From contig JAFGAO010000281.1 of the NCBI GenBank assembly GCA_016933615.1, positions 1 through 40,889 of the forward strand: a DNA stretch of 40,889 nt. Direction: 5' to 3'. A program made the translations under genes and the position numbers. Every line of letters begins with the position of its first letter. Position 1 is the first letter of the stretch. Shown piece after piece: positions 14,572-22,036 of this stretch. This DNA is from Acidobacteriota bacterium. Lineage in GTDB: Bacteria > Acidobacteriota > UBA6911. The notes below the pieces were generated by a model. That model searched no databases and was not told where the DNA came from. It saw nothing but the letters and a program-made list of their open reading frames with translations.

Positions 14572-16548
14572 TCAAAACGATAGGGATCCTATCTGGCTGT
14601 TCAGGGAAGACATGGTCACGTTCATCAAACGGAGGGCTTCATCGGCTTTCTGATACTGGGCGTACAACAGAGCTTCCCGTGTATCCAAAAGAGTCTGATA
14701 TGCTTCGATCCGGTCCGTAATCCCGCGTATGTTCCGGCTGAGCCCGTCGGTCGCACTGTGGATCGGCCCCGTGAGCGGATCGGTGATCCCCTCGAGGACG
14801 CCGTGAAGGTTGAGCAGAACGCTGGATCCTTCCACCCCTTCGGATTGAGGAGCCAGCGTAACGCTTCCGTAACCGCCTGTGGTCGTCTGGGACAGGGTGA
14901 GACTCAGCCCCTCTTCGGGACGTCCGGCTGCGCCGGTAAGAGTCAGGCCGTTTCCGACTGCGCCGTTGCCGCCGATGGTTCCTTCAATATCCGTTCCGAT
15001 GCCCGTAACGGGCGTTGTTCCGAATCCGGTCGTTCCGGCGGAAGCGTCCCTGTCGGAAACCACGCGGATATCGCAGGCGCTGCCGTAATCATCCGTGGTA
15101 ATCCGGATCCTTGCGCTTCCGTCATCTGCGGCGGTCACGTTCATTCCCTGCTCCGTCAAGGCCGCGTTGATTCTGGAAAGGACCGTTTCGAGATCGTCCC
15201 CCGCAATAAGGCTGACAACGGCACTGGATGTTCCGGATTCAATGGTGAGAGTTTCGTCGTTGGCAAGGGTCGTGACCGCCTGGGTCCCGGTCGCGGCAGC
15301 CTGCTGGGCCAGGGCGGTTATTTCCACCGCATAAGTCCCCGCCTGGGTCGCTGCCGTTCGACCGATATAGGTTACCCTGTTGTCGGTGACGGTGACGCCG
15401 CCTTTGGGTGTCCCGTCTCCCAGAAGAAGCGCCGCAACGTCCGTGAAGTTGTCGGCCAGAGCTTCTCGAAACTTTGTTTCGTCCAGGGCCAATCCCCCGT
15501 CGCGGTTGAAATTGAGGCCGATCTGGCTCGTGACGCTGAATGCCGTATACTGGTTCCGAACGGACTGAAGCACCTGCTTCTGCAGGCTGCTCTGTATGCT
15601 CCTGAGGGTGGCGTCCCCCGAGAGCACTCCCGCGCTTTCCGTGGTCGTATTGTAATGAAATTGCGCATTGATAAAGGAGCTGACATCATTGTACGCGGCG
15701 ATGAGCTCCTCGAGGGAATCCACAATGGAATCGATATCCGTTTCCAGGCCGATGCGCACATCGCCCGCGGTCTCCCGTTTCAAGGTAAGGGTCACTCCGT
15801 CGATGACATCGCTGATCGTGTTCGTGCTCTTGGTGATCGCAACCCCGTTGACCGTGATTTGGGCATCTTCCGCCGACTGCATTTCCACGATTCCAAGCGT
15901 CTGACCGCCGGACAGGTTGTCCGTTACGGTGTAGGCGTTTTCCGTTCCGGCGTCGTCGGCCGTAATCAGCAGCCGGTAGGGGCTGGCGGAACCGTCGTTG
16001 ATGAGCGTTGCGGTGACGCCGGCGCCGGCCGCGTTGATGGCGTTGCGCACTCCGCTGAGAGTGTTGTTCGTGGCGTCGATTGTTATGGTGACCGGACCAT
16101 TGCTCCCGGTCGTGACGGTCAGGGTTCCGGTGCCCGTTTCGACGGATGTGGCATCGAGGAAATTCGCGGATGCCGACGATTGGGCGCGCGCCAGGTTGTT
16201 TACGCTGATGTCGTAGCTTCCGCGGGCAGATACGCCCGTCGTGACCGCCGAAATTGCGTCCTCGTCGGCGGAGGATACCTGACAGGCGGAGAAAATGCTC
16301 GCCGCAAACCTTTCGGAAAAGGAGTAGGGCGCCTGAAGCGGCACCGTGCCGCCGCCGTAAAGAATTCCGTTAACCTTGCTCTCCAGCGTGGAAAGCTTGG
16401 AATTGAGACTTTGAAAAGCGCTAATTTTGCCCTGCAGCGTTTTGGTTTCGCTCTCCATCCGGCGTATCGGGGCTGATTCGATGTACATCAGGTTTTGTAC
16501 GATGCTTTCAACGTCGATGGCGCTGTTCAGTACGTTAACGGAGCCCAT
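14572..16548 (-). CDS. fliD: flagellar filament cap protein FliD
   Basis: FliD is the pentameric cap (hook-associated protein 2) that folds exported flagellin at the filament tip. The 658 residues are long but acceptable. The N-terminus shows IDVESIVQNLMYIESAPIRR, then SFSERFAASI in the early domain. Flagellin-hook IN-type segments follow (GSYDISVNNLARAQSSASAN; GVAITKSTNTISDVIDGVTL; NPG-less SYGDGT-like motifs). The FliD C-domain includes VDSLEELIAAYNDVSSFINA. The C-terminal helix YAQYQKADEALRLMNVTMSS ends GSLSF. It precedes fliS by 29 bases on the minus strand. Confidence 0.95.
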   Translation of the reverse strand: MGSVNVLNSAIDVESIVQNLMYIESAPIRRMESETKTLQGKISAFQSLNSKLSTLESKVNGILYGGGTVPLQAPYSFSERFAASIFSACQVSSADEDAISAVTTGVSARGSYDISVNNLARAQSSASANFLDATSVETGTGTLTVTTGSNGPVTITIDATNNTLSGVRNAINAAGAGVTATLINDGSASPYRLLITADDAGTENAYTVTDNLSGGQTLGIVEMQSAEDAQITVNGVAITKSTNTISDVIDGVTLTLKRETAGDVRIGLETDIDSIVDSLEELIAAYNDVSSFINAQFHYNTTTESAGVLSGDATLRSIQSSLQKQVLQSVRNQYTAFSVTSQIGLNFNRDGGLALDETKFREALADNFTDVAALLLGDGTPKGGVTVTDNRVTYIGRTAATQAGTYAVEITALAQQAAATGTQAVTTLANDETLTIESGTSSAVVSLIAGDDLETVLSRINAALTEQGMNVTAADDGSARIRITTDDYGSACDIRVVSDRDASAGTTGFGTTPVTGIGTDIEGTIGGNGAVGNGLTLTGAAGRPEEGLSLTLSQTTTGGYGSVTLAPQSEGVEGSSVLLNLHGVLEGITDPLTGPIHSATDGLSRNIRGITDRIEAYQTLLDTREALLYAQYQKADEALRLMNVTMSSLNSQIGSLSF

Positions 16549-16637
16549 ATCCTGTCCGGTTTCTTCCCGTTTTTTTCAAGTTGAGCCGCAATCGGAAGTT
16601 TGATCTCATTCTCGATTGCATGCAGATCCGATGCTTC

Positions 16638-16658
16638 CTATATTGTCCGGACATATAG
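16638..16658. repeat. near-perfect 21-bp dyad upstream of fliD
   Basis: CTATATTGTCC (16638-16648) is followed directly by GGACATATAG (16649-16658), its reverse complement apart from one extra T. The central TGTCCGGACA is an exact 10-bp palindrome. With no loop it is unlikely to be a terminator and looks more like an operator. It lies in the 206-base gap between maf and fliD, ~90 bases before the fliD start. Confidence 0.45.
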
Positions 16659-16754
16659 CCGGTCCGGAAACATTATGCTTATCGGCAGGGGCCGCCCGGC
16701 GGAATAGCGGTTTATACAATATTTATGGGCCTGAACCGGAAGGCGGCCGCCGCA

Positions 16755-18605
16755 TCAGCAGGAGAGATTTTTTTGAATTTGTTTCAGCGATTTTTCGACT
16801 TCGTCGAGGGCTTGACCGACAGTGGTCAGGTACTCCGAGTAAAGATTCTTCAATTCGAGAATCGCCCCCCCCTTGTCGGGACGGTCGTCCCATCGCTCGC
16901 GCCGGCGTAGAAAGGTCACATTCCCCATCTGGTTCAGGCAGTCCAGAAGCGGCGCTATATTTTTGTTCTCGTATATGTTTTGTTTTGTGTTTTCCAGTTT
17001 TCTGCGGAGATCTCCTCCCGGAAAATTTACTTTCGGGCTGCAGAGCCGGAATCCTTGAGCCAGTGTCTTTCTTACGGAATGCGCTTCCGCTAACAGGGGG
17101 GAAATATCGGTGCGGACGCCGCTCGGGCTGTCTTCCCTCACCGCCTCAAAAATTTCATGAATTCGGGCATCCAGAGGCAGACGTCTGGAGCAGTATCGGT
17201 ATATCGCTTCCTTCAAAGTGATAATTTCCACGTCGCTCTTAAGAATGCCCCCTTCGGTTGCGTTGATGAAACGCACTCCCGGATTGCCCTTTATTTCCTT
17301 AAGGAACCAGTTGCAGTAGGCCGTCAGCTTGTCGGTAGTTTCTATCGGGCGCCCGAAAATATCCTCGGATTGGACCGTCTTGCGTGAAGCTCTCAAGTCT
17401 TCGAGCTTTTGATGCCAAAGTTCGGGATCGGAAATGCCGCCGAACCATTCCCGGTCGAAATGAAGTCCGGAGCAGTAGATTCTCCCTCCCGTATGGGCGA
17501 GATCCTGTCCCGTGAAAATTACCGGATTGCATCCGAGCAGGAGGGCGAAATCCAGCGCCATGGTCGCAACCGAGCCCCAGGCGCGCAGAACGCCCTTTTC
17601 CCCGATGATTCCGGGAAGGGAACCCAGGGAAGAATGATCGTACGTGCAGGCGACGACGCGGCCCTCGAATTGATTGAAAACTTCCGGATAGGCTGTCGCC
17701 TCCGCCACTACGAGGGCGCGGCCGATGGAAGCCCCCTCCAAATGGCGGAAATTGAGCAGATAAGGGTCCCCGGTCAGGATGAAATGGGGGCGGATTCCCG
17801 CCGCTGTAAGCGGCTTCAGTGCCGTATCTGTGGACAAAAGAAGCGCCCGGTCCCCGCATCCCCGTAATTCATGAATATTCTTGTCCAGGGAAGGGCCTGC
17901 GGAAACAATGACGGCCGGCGCATCTTTGAATTTCCCCGAGAACCGCATCACACCGGGGGCCAGAGACGCTTTGCGGGCGTTGCGCACGAAGTTGTCCAGG
18001 AAAGTCCTGGATTTTTCCACCAGCGTGTTGATGTCCGTGAAAATCTGAAATGTTTGGTTCCGGATAATTTCCGCTGCGTTTTTAAACAATCCGGGATTCA
18101 GGGAGACCGAGGGAAGATGGGTCAGATACGTATTCCGTCGGGCCCCGACGGGATCGAAAAACCGCGTCCACTGTTCCGCAAGCTCCGGACCGTCCGCGGG
18201 CCATGCAAAGTGCAGGTGCGGCAGCGCGAGAATCCCGCCCAGATCGCGCGCTTCAAAAGACGCTTTCAGTATTTCGAGGTCCGATTCGACGATGAAATAG
18301 TGGTTGCGAAGATCCGGGTGTTTTTCAATCAGGGCATCCAGAAGGTACCCGAGCCCGAAACCCAGCAATACAAAGTAATCGGATCCCGAGCAGTCCGTTT
18401 TATCCAGGGCCCGGCGTGCTTCCGTGAGGGGTTCGTACCGGCTGTGCAGCGAGGTTTCGGCTCCCCCCCTTTGATACGTTGCCGTGGGAATGCCGCGCCG
18501 GGATTCGAATATGCGCACGCTTCTGTTGACCGTGCCCTGGAGAAGCCGCGCCAGTTCCGGCTGCCGTTCGGTTAGAAGAGCTATATTGGATGCGAAATAA
18601 TTCAA
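16755..18605 (-). CDS. Maf-type flagellin glycosyltransferase (MptE-like / DUF115 family)
   Basis: This 616-residue protein belongs to the motility-associated factor (Maf) family, which transfers nonulosonic acids from CMP-sugars to Ser/Thr of flagellin before export. Visible features: an N-terminal region with DYFVLLGFGLGYLLDALIEK (~76-95); the DUF115/MptE-like core with KDAPAVIVSAGPSLDKNIHE, LLSTDTALKPLTAAGIRPHF and ILTGDPYLLN; then ALLLGCNPVIFTGQDLAHTG; and a helical C-terminus (~480-616). It lies directly downstream of two flagellin genes and shares the locus with a nonulosonate cassette. Acceptor sites cannot be predicted from sequence alone. Confidence 0.88.
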   Translation of the reverse strand: MNYFASNIALLTERQPELARLLQGTVNRSVRIFESRRGIPTATYQRGGAETSLHSRYEPLTEARRALDKTDCSGSDYFVLLGFGLGYLLDALIEKHPDLRNHYFIVESDLEILKASFEARDLGGILALPHLHFAWPADGPELAEQWTRFFDPVGARRNTYLTHLPSVSLNPGLFKNAAEIIRNQTFQIFTDINTLVEKSRTFLDNFVRNARKASLAPGVMRFSGKFKDAPAVIVSAGPSLDKNIHELRGCGDRALLLSTDTALKPLTAAGIRPHFILTGDPYLLNFRHLEGASIGRALVVAEATAYPEVFNQFEGRVVACTYDHSSLGSLPGIIGEKGVLRAWGSVATMALDFALLLGCNPVIFTGQDLAHTGGRIYCSGLHFDREWFGGISDPELWHQKLEDLRASRKTVQSEDIFGRPIETTDKLTAYCNWFLKEIKGNPGVRFINATEGGILKSDVEIITLKEAIYRYCSRRLPLDARIHEIFEAVREDSPSGVRTDISPLLAEAHSVRKTLAQGFRLCSPKVNFPGGDLRRKLENTKQNIYENKNIAPLLDCLNQMGNVTFLRRRERWDDRPDKGGAILELKNLYSEYLTTVGQALDEVEKSLKQIQKNLSC

Positions 18606-18742
18606 AACACCCTCAACGGTGGAATCAACGGTCAGCCCGTTTTCTAAGCCGGGAATGCTCGAAATGACCGAAAAAATGAAATCGGTCGAAGGAACAAATC
18701 AGAATATATCCATACATCCACTATTCGGATCAACATCATTCT

Positions 18743-18784
18743 GAAAAAGAAAAAGGCGCGCTTTTTCCGAAAAAGCGCGCCTTT
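18743..18784 (-). terminator. intrinsic terminator of flagellin 1
   Basis: AAAGGCGCGCTTTTTC (18752-18767) and its exact reverse complement (18769-18784) flank one base, giving a very stable 16-bp inverted repeat. On the minus strand the stem is followed by a T-rich run (TTTTTCTTTTTCAG). It lies 20 bases after the flagellin stop and separates flagellin from maf, as expected for a highly expressed gene. Confidence 0.9.
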
Positions 18785-18804
18785 GAACATACGCTGGTGC
18801 TGCG

Positions 18805-19665
18805 CTATAACCGAAGCAGGTTCAGAACATTCTGACTGTTGGAATTCGCCTGGGCCAGCGCGGCGATTCCCGACTGTGCCAGGATCTGGTATTTCGTGAG
18901 GTTCGAAATTTCGGCGGCGATGTTGGCGTCGCGCATGTTGGATTCGGCGGCTTGCGTATTTTCCGCCTGGTTCTGCAGAACGGCGACCGATGCCTGCAGA
19001 CGGTTGATGCCGGCGCCGATATCCGCCCGCATTCCCGATACGGCGTTCAGGGCGTCTTTCAGGACCGTCATCGATGCAGGGACGTTGGCCACGTCAGCGA
19101 GGTCCACGGTCGTGAGGTTCTGGCCTCCGATGTCGGTAACCGTATCACCGGAGGTGGTGATGGATGCGATGGTGACGGCGATGGAACTGTTGTTCGACAT
19201 GTCGCCGACGAAAACGCTCAAAGCGCCGTTTATACCCGAACCGGATACGAAAAGCGACTGGCCGTTGAAGTTAGTCTGGGAAGCGATCCGGGCGATTTCC
19301 GCCTCTATGGCCGAAAACTCCGTATCGAGCGAGGCGCGGCCGGTCGCATCGACCGTTTCGGTTGCGGCTTCCTCGGCCAGCGTGACCGCGCGCGTCAACA
19401 GGTTGCTGATTTCCTGCAGTGCGCCGTCGGCGATCTGGGCCACGCCGATTCCGTCGTTCGCGTTCCGGACAGCCTGGTTGATGGCAAAGACGTTCGCCCT
19501 GAGGCTGTCGGCAATCTGCAGGCCCGCGGCGTCATCGGCCCCGGTGTTGATCCTTCTGCCGGACGACAAGCGCAGCAAGGTTCGGGAAAGATTGACATTG
19601 TTTATGTTCAACTGGTTTTGCGCATTGATGCCAGCGACGTTGTTCAGAATACTGAATGAACCCAT
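18805..19665 (-). CDS. fliC: flagellin 1
   Basis: A filament subunit of 286 residues. The conserved N-terminal D0/D1 region (MGSFSILNNVAGINAQNQLN; LLRLSSGRRINTGADDAAGL; VRNANDGIGVAQIADGALQE) and C-terminal region (AAESNMRDANIAAEISNLTK; QILAQSGIAALAQANSNSQN; VLNLLRL) are intact. The surface-exposed central domain is very short (~140-200). AAGGAGG lies just before the ATG. It has its own sigma-28-type promoter and a strong terminator, indicating independent high expression. Its leader contains GGA motifs (CGGATTC, AAGGAGGAA) that could bind CsrA. It is a tandem paralogue of flagellin 2. Family certain; the symbol is generic. Confidence 0.95.
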   Translation of the reverse strand: MGSFSILNNVAGINAQNQLNINNVNLSRTLLRLSSGRRINTGADDAAGLQIADSLRANVFAINQAVRNANDGIGVAQIADGALQEISNLLTRAVTLAEEAATETVDATGRASLDTEFSAIEAEIARIASQTNFNGQSLFVSGSGINGALSVFVGDMSNNSSIAVTIASITTSGDTVTDIGGQNLTTVDLADVANVPASMTVLKDALNAVSGMRADIGAGINRLQASVAVLQNQAENTQAAESNMRDANIAAEISNLTKYQILAQSGIAALAQANSNSQNVLNLLRL

Positions 19666-19800
19666 TTGGAGTTCCTCCTTGAATCCGAGAAAAAAATTCT
19701 ACTCTGCCAGATCATGGCTCTGGCCGCCTCGGCGAGGGGAATCGCTCAGCGTGTTCTTAAAGCCCGGAGGCCGTTTCTTCTTTTTAGGAATACATAAGCC

Positions 19801-19827
19801 GTATCGACCGGCACTCGAAAAACTTTG
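19801..19827 (-). promoter_or_regulatory. sigma-28 promoter of flagellin 1
   Basis: On the minus strand CAAAGTTT (19827-19820), an 11-base spacer, then GTCGATAC (19808-19801). This matches the FliA consensus TAAAGTTT-N11-GCCGATAA at 7/8 and 6/8. The transcript would have a leader of ~130 bases before the ATG, long enough for CsrA control. Confidence 0.8.
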
Positions 19828-20254
19828 CACCTAATTTAAAAATAAATGAGATTTTTTATTTTTTCGTATACCAGGTAAGGGGCGAAAGAAGATTGCCCGA
19901 AGTCGCGCATGATCGATTTTTGCCACGACGGAGGGCGCGAAGGCGTTGGGTTTTTTCCCGTCTGAAAATGCGGGAAAGAGGCGCTGCGGGCACTGGTCCG
20001 GGATAAAGCTTGCCGCGGCTGTTTGCCGGGACCTTGTAGCAGGAAGGGATTTCGTTTGTCGGCCGATTCTCATTGCCGGCACTGCGGATGCGGGCGCGGT
20101 TCACCCCGGGAACGGGGAAAATCGTTGTTCCGGAATCCGGTCTCTAGGCCGGGGAATAATCCGGCGCTGTTGCGGGAGTGGAAGACGGAGCCCCCCCTTT
20201 CCGAAAGCTCCGCCTTCATTCCGCCACTGGAGAATTCCAGGTTTGGGTGAGGTA
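19828..20254. other. non-coding spacer between the flagellin genes
   Basis: These 427 bases between flagellin 2 and the flagellin 1 promoter hold no convincing gene; short open frames on both strands lack SD sites and family features. Near flagellin 2, CGGAGC (about 20188-20193) and GCTCCG (about 20207-20212), within an outer AGTGG...CCACT pair, form an imperfect hairpin that could be the flagellin 2 terminator, though no clear T-run follows. Confidence 0.6.
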
Positions 20255-21115
20255 TTAGATTCCCTGTATCAGACCGAGGATTATTCCTTTCGATGCATTC
20301 GCCTGAGACAGGGCCGCGATCCCGGTCTGCGAAAGAATCTGATACTTGGTGAGGTTCGAGATTTCCGACGCCATATCCGCGTCCCGTATCGTCGACTCGG
20401 CAGCCTGCGAATTCAGCGACTGGTTCTCCATGACGGAAACGGCCGAGAGCAGCCTGTTCATTCCGGCGCCCAGCGTCCCGCGGGCGGAAGCGACGGCAAT
20501 CAGGGCATCCCGGATAACGGGCATGGATGCGGCCGCGCCGGCGTGCGTCGTGAGATCGATCGAAGAGAGGTCCTGGCCGCCCAGATCCGTGACCGTATCC
20601 CCTGATGTCGTGACGGTGTTGAGCGTGATTGCTATGGAACCGGAGCCGAAAATGTCACCGACATAGGCGCTCAGGCTGCCGTTCAGGCCCGCAGTGGTGA
20701 ACAGCTGAACGCCGTTGAAATTGGTCTGCGTTACGATTCTGGCGATCTCGGCCTGGATCTCAACCCATTCCGTGTGCAGGGCCTGGCGCCCGTTGGCGTC
20801 CACTACTTCCGTTGCGGCTTCTTCGGCGAGCGTAATCGTCCGCGTCAGAATGTTGGAGATTTCCGCCAGTGCGCTGTCGGCGATCTGGCCGACACTGATG
20901 CAGTCGTTGCAATTGCGAACGGACTGGTCGAGGGCGCGTACGTTGGCTCTCAGGGTGTCGGCAAGCATCAGGCCGGCGGCATCGTCCGCACCATTGTTGA
21001 TGCGGTATCCTGACGAAAGCCTGGTAATGGTTTTGGTGAGAAATTGGTTGGATATGCCCAGTTTGTTCTGGGCGTAAAGTGCTGCAATGTTGTTTAGGAT
21101 GCTGAAGCTCCCCAT
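20255..21115 (-). CDS. fliC: flagellin 2, with a CxxC motif
   Basis: A second 286-residue flagellin in the same orientation. The start at 21115 (MGSFSILNNIAALYAQNKLG) aligns with flagellin 1; an ATG five codons upstream overlaps the GGAGG ribosome site. D0/D1 regions are conserved (ITRLSSGYRINNGADDAAGL; ISNLTKYQILSQTGIAALSQ), but it ends LGLIQGI in place of the usual leucine-rich LLR-type end. Where flagellin 1 reads RNANDGIGV, this copy reads RNCNDCISV, with Cys69 and Cys72; flagellins normally have no cysteine. It may be a minor or specialised subunit. Its own sigma-28 promoter and a hairpin over the SD lie upstream. Confidence 0.94.
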   Translation of the reverse strand: MGSFSILNNIAALYAQNKLGISNQFLTKTITRLSSGYRINNGADDAAGLMLADTLRANVRALDQSVRNCNDCISVGQIADSALAEISNILTRTITLAEEAATEVVDANGRQALHTEWVEIQAEIARIVTQTNFNGVQLFTTAGLNGSLSAYVGDIFGSGSIAITLNTVTTSGDTVTDLGGQDLSSIDLTTHAGAAASMPVIRDALIAVASARGTLGAGMNRLLSAVSVMENQSLNSQAAESTIRDADMASEISNLTKYQILSQTGIAALSQANASKGIILGLIQGI

Positions 21116-21118
21116 GAT

Positions 21119-21136
21119 GAATTCCTCCATGAATTC
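21119..21136 (-). promoter_or_regulatory. hexaloop hairpin over the flagellin 2 ribosome site, candidate CsrA site
   Basis: On the minus strand GAATTCATGGAGGAATTC folds into a 6-bp stem (GAATTC with GAATTC) closing the hexaloop ATGGAG. The loop displays GGA and overlaps the SD of the flagellin 2 start at 21115. A second GGA (GTAGGAACA) lies about 35 bases further upstream in the leader. The arrangement resembles the two-site CsrA control of the Bacillus subtilis hag leader. Confidence 0.6.
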
Positions 21137-21260
21137 TTCGGGAGTTAATGGGTTGTTCCTACGGGTAATCTTTCAGGCATCCGTGCCCAAAACCTGCAGG
21201 AATTCAGTGGCGTAAAGCAGGCCGGCTTTCATTTTCCTGCCGTCCCAGCTTCCGCCTCTC

Positions 21261-21287
21261 ATATCGTCCGGCCTTCAGACAAGTTTA
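21261..21287 (-). promoter_or_regulatory. sigma-28 promoter of flagellin 2
   Basis: On the minus strand TAAACTTG (21287-21280), an 11-base spacer, then GACGATAT (21268-21261). Each hexamer-plus matches the FliA consensus at 6 of 8. The geometry and the distance to the start (~140 bases) copy the flagellin 1 promoter. Confidence 0.72.
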
Positions 21288-21318
21288 GTTCCAAAATAAA
21301 TTTATTTTTTGGAGTGTC

Positions 21319-21334
21319 TGGCACTCAAGTTGCT
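21319..21334 (+). promoter_or_regulatory. sigma-54 promoter for the glycosylation region
   Basis: TGGCACTCAAGTTGCT is an exact match to TGGCAC-N5-TTGCW, with GG (21320-21321) and GC (21332-21333) 10 bases apart. It lies 50 bases before the 209-aa gene at 21384 and is divergent to flagellin 2, whose sigma-28 promoter is 32 bases away. It excludes the in-frame ATG at 21309 as a start for that transcript. Confidence 0.88.
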
Positions 21335-21383
21335 TGGGAGTACGTTGGACGAAATACAATCGTTCGTTATCGACGAGGTATCT

Positions 21384-22013
21384 ATGGCTAGGTTCTACGT
21401 GAATGAAAGGGAAATCGTCCCGCCGCCGGGCGCCACATCCTTTGAGGAAATCCTGAGGCATGTGGACAAAGCCCAGCTTCCGCCGAATTCCGTCGTCCGG
21501 AACGTAAACGTCGACGGAAATCCTATCCTCGAGGACAACATGGATAAAGATCCGGCCGCGACAATCCGGCAGATGGAAAAAGGCGACAAGGTGGAAATCG
21601 TCACCGGCACGGTTGAAGAGATCGTGAGCGACTCCCTGCGGGAAGCTTTCGCCTACCTGGAACGCGCCGGGGAAGGCATCCCCGCGCTGGCGCGGCGCTT
21701 CCAGGCGGATCCCGGACCCGAATCGTTCCGGGCGCTGGTTCAGCTATACGAAGGTTTTTACTGGTTAAACCTTCTGCTCTCGAGGCTCGCGGAGAATTAT
21801 GAAATCGTTCTGGACGACCTGCCGGTGCAGGGAGCGCCTGCGGCGGAGCATAACAGGAGGTTTCTTTCGGTTTTGAAACAGCTTCTGGACTCGCAGGAAA
21901 AAGGGGATTGGGTACTGATTTCCGATCTTCTCGAATATGAGATCGCGCCCATGGTCCCGGTGTGGAAAGAAATGTTTCAAATGATTGCCGATAAGGCCCC
22001 GGCTGCGCGGTAA
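21384..22013 (+). CDS. unknown 209-aa protein behind a sigma-54 promoter
   Basis: The ATG at 21384 follows CGACGAGG and lies downstream of the predicted transcription start. The product begins MARFYVNEREIVPPPGATSF. Residues 1-75 look like a small beta-rich or ubiquitin-like module (short strands, IRQMEKGDKVEIVTG). The rest (~80-209) is predicted helical (IVSDSLREAFAYLERAGEGI; FYWLNLLLSRLAENYEIVL; EKGDWVLISDLLEYEIAPMV). No signal peptide, membrane segment or known domain was recognised. It is the first gene of the unit leading into the sugar cassette (23-base gap) and is divergent to flagellin. A role in filament assembly or modification is inferred from context only. Confidence 0.82.
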   Translation: MARFYVNEREIVPPPGATSFEEILRHVDKAQLPPNSVVRNVNVDGNPILEDNMDKDPAATIRQMEKGDKVEIVTGTVEEIVSDSLREAFAYLERAGEGIPALARRFQADPGPESFRALVQLYEGFYWLNLLLSRLAENYEIVLDDLPVQGAPAAEHNRRFLSVLKQLLDSQEKGDWVLISDLLEYEIAPMVPVWKEMFQMIADKAPAAR

Positions 22014-22036
22014 TTTCCGCCGGGAGTCGTAAAAAT

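Noticed and set aside
14758-16476. 572-codon plus-strand frame opposite fliD
   Set aside because: It is long only because fliD is GC-rich with few stops on the reverse strand. It shows no family motifs and Gly/Arg-rich low complexity.
16679-16686. Perfect FliA -10 (minus strand) upstream of fliD as a promoter
   Set aside because: The 8-base match is exact, but the -35 position (16698-16705) has no match to TAAAGTTT, so a promoter is not called.
18839-19834. 331-codon plus-strand frame opposite flagellin 1
   Set aside because: It is antisense to a conserved flagellin and has Ala/Ser-rich shadow composition.
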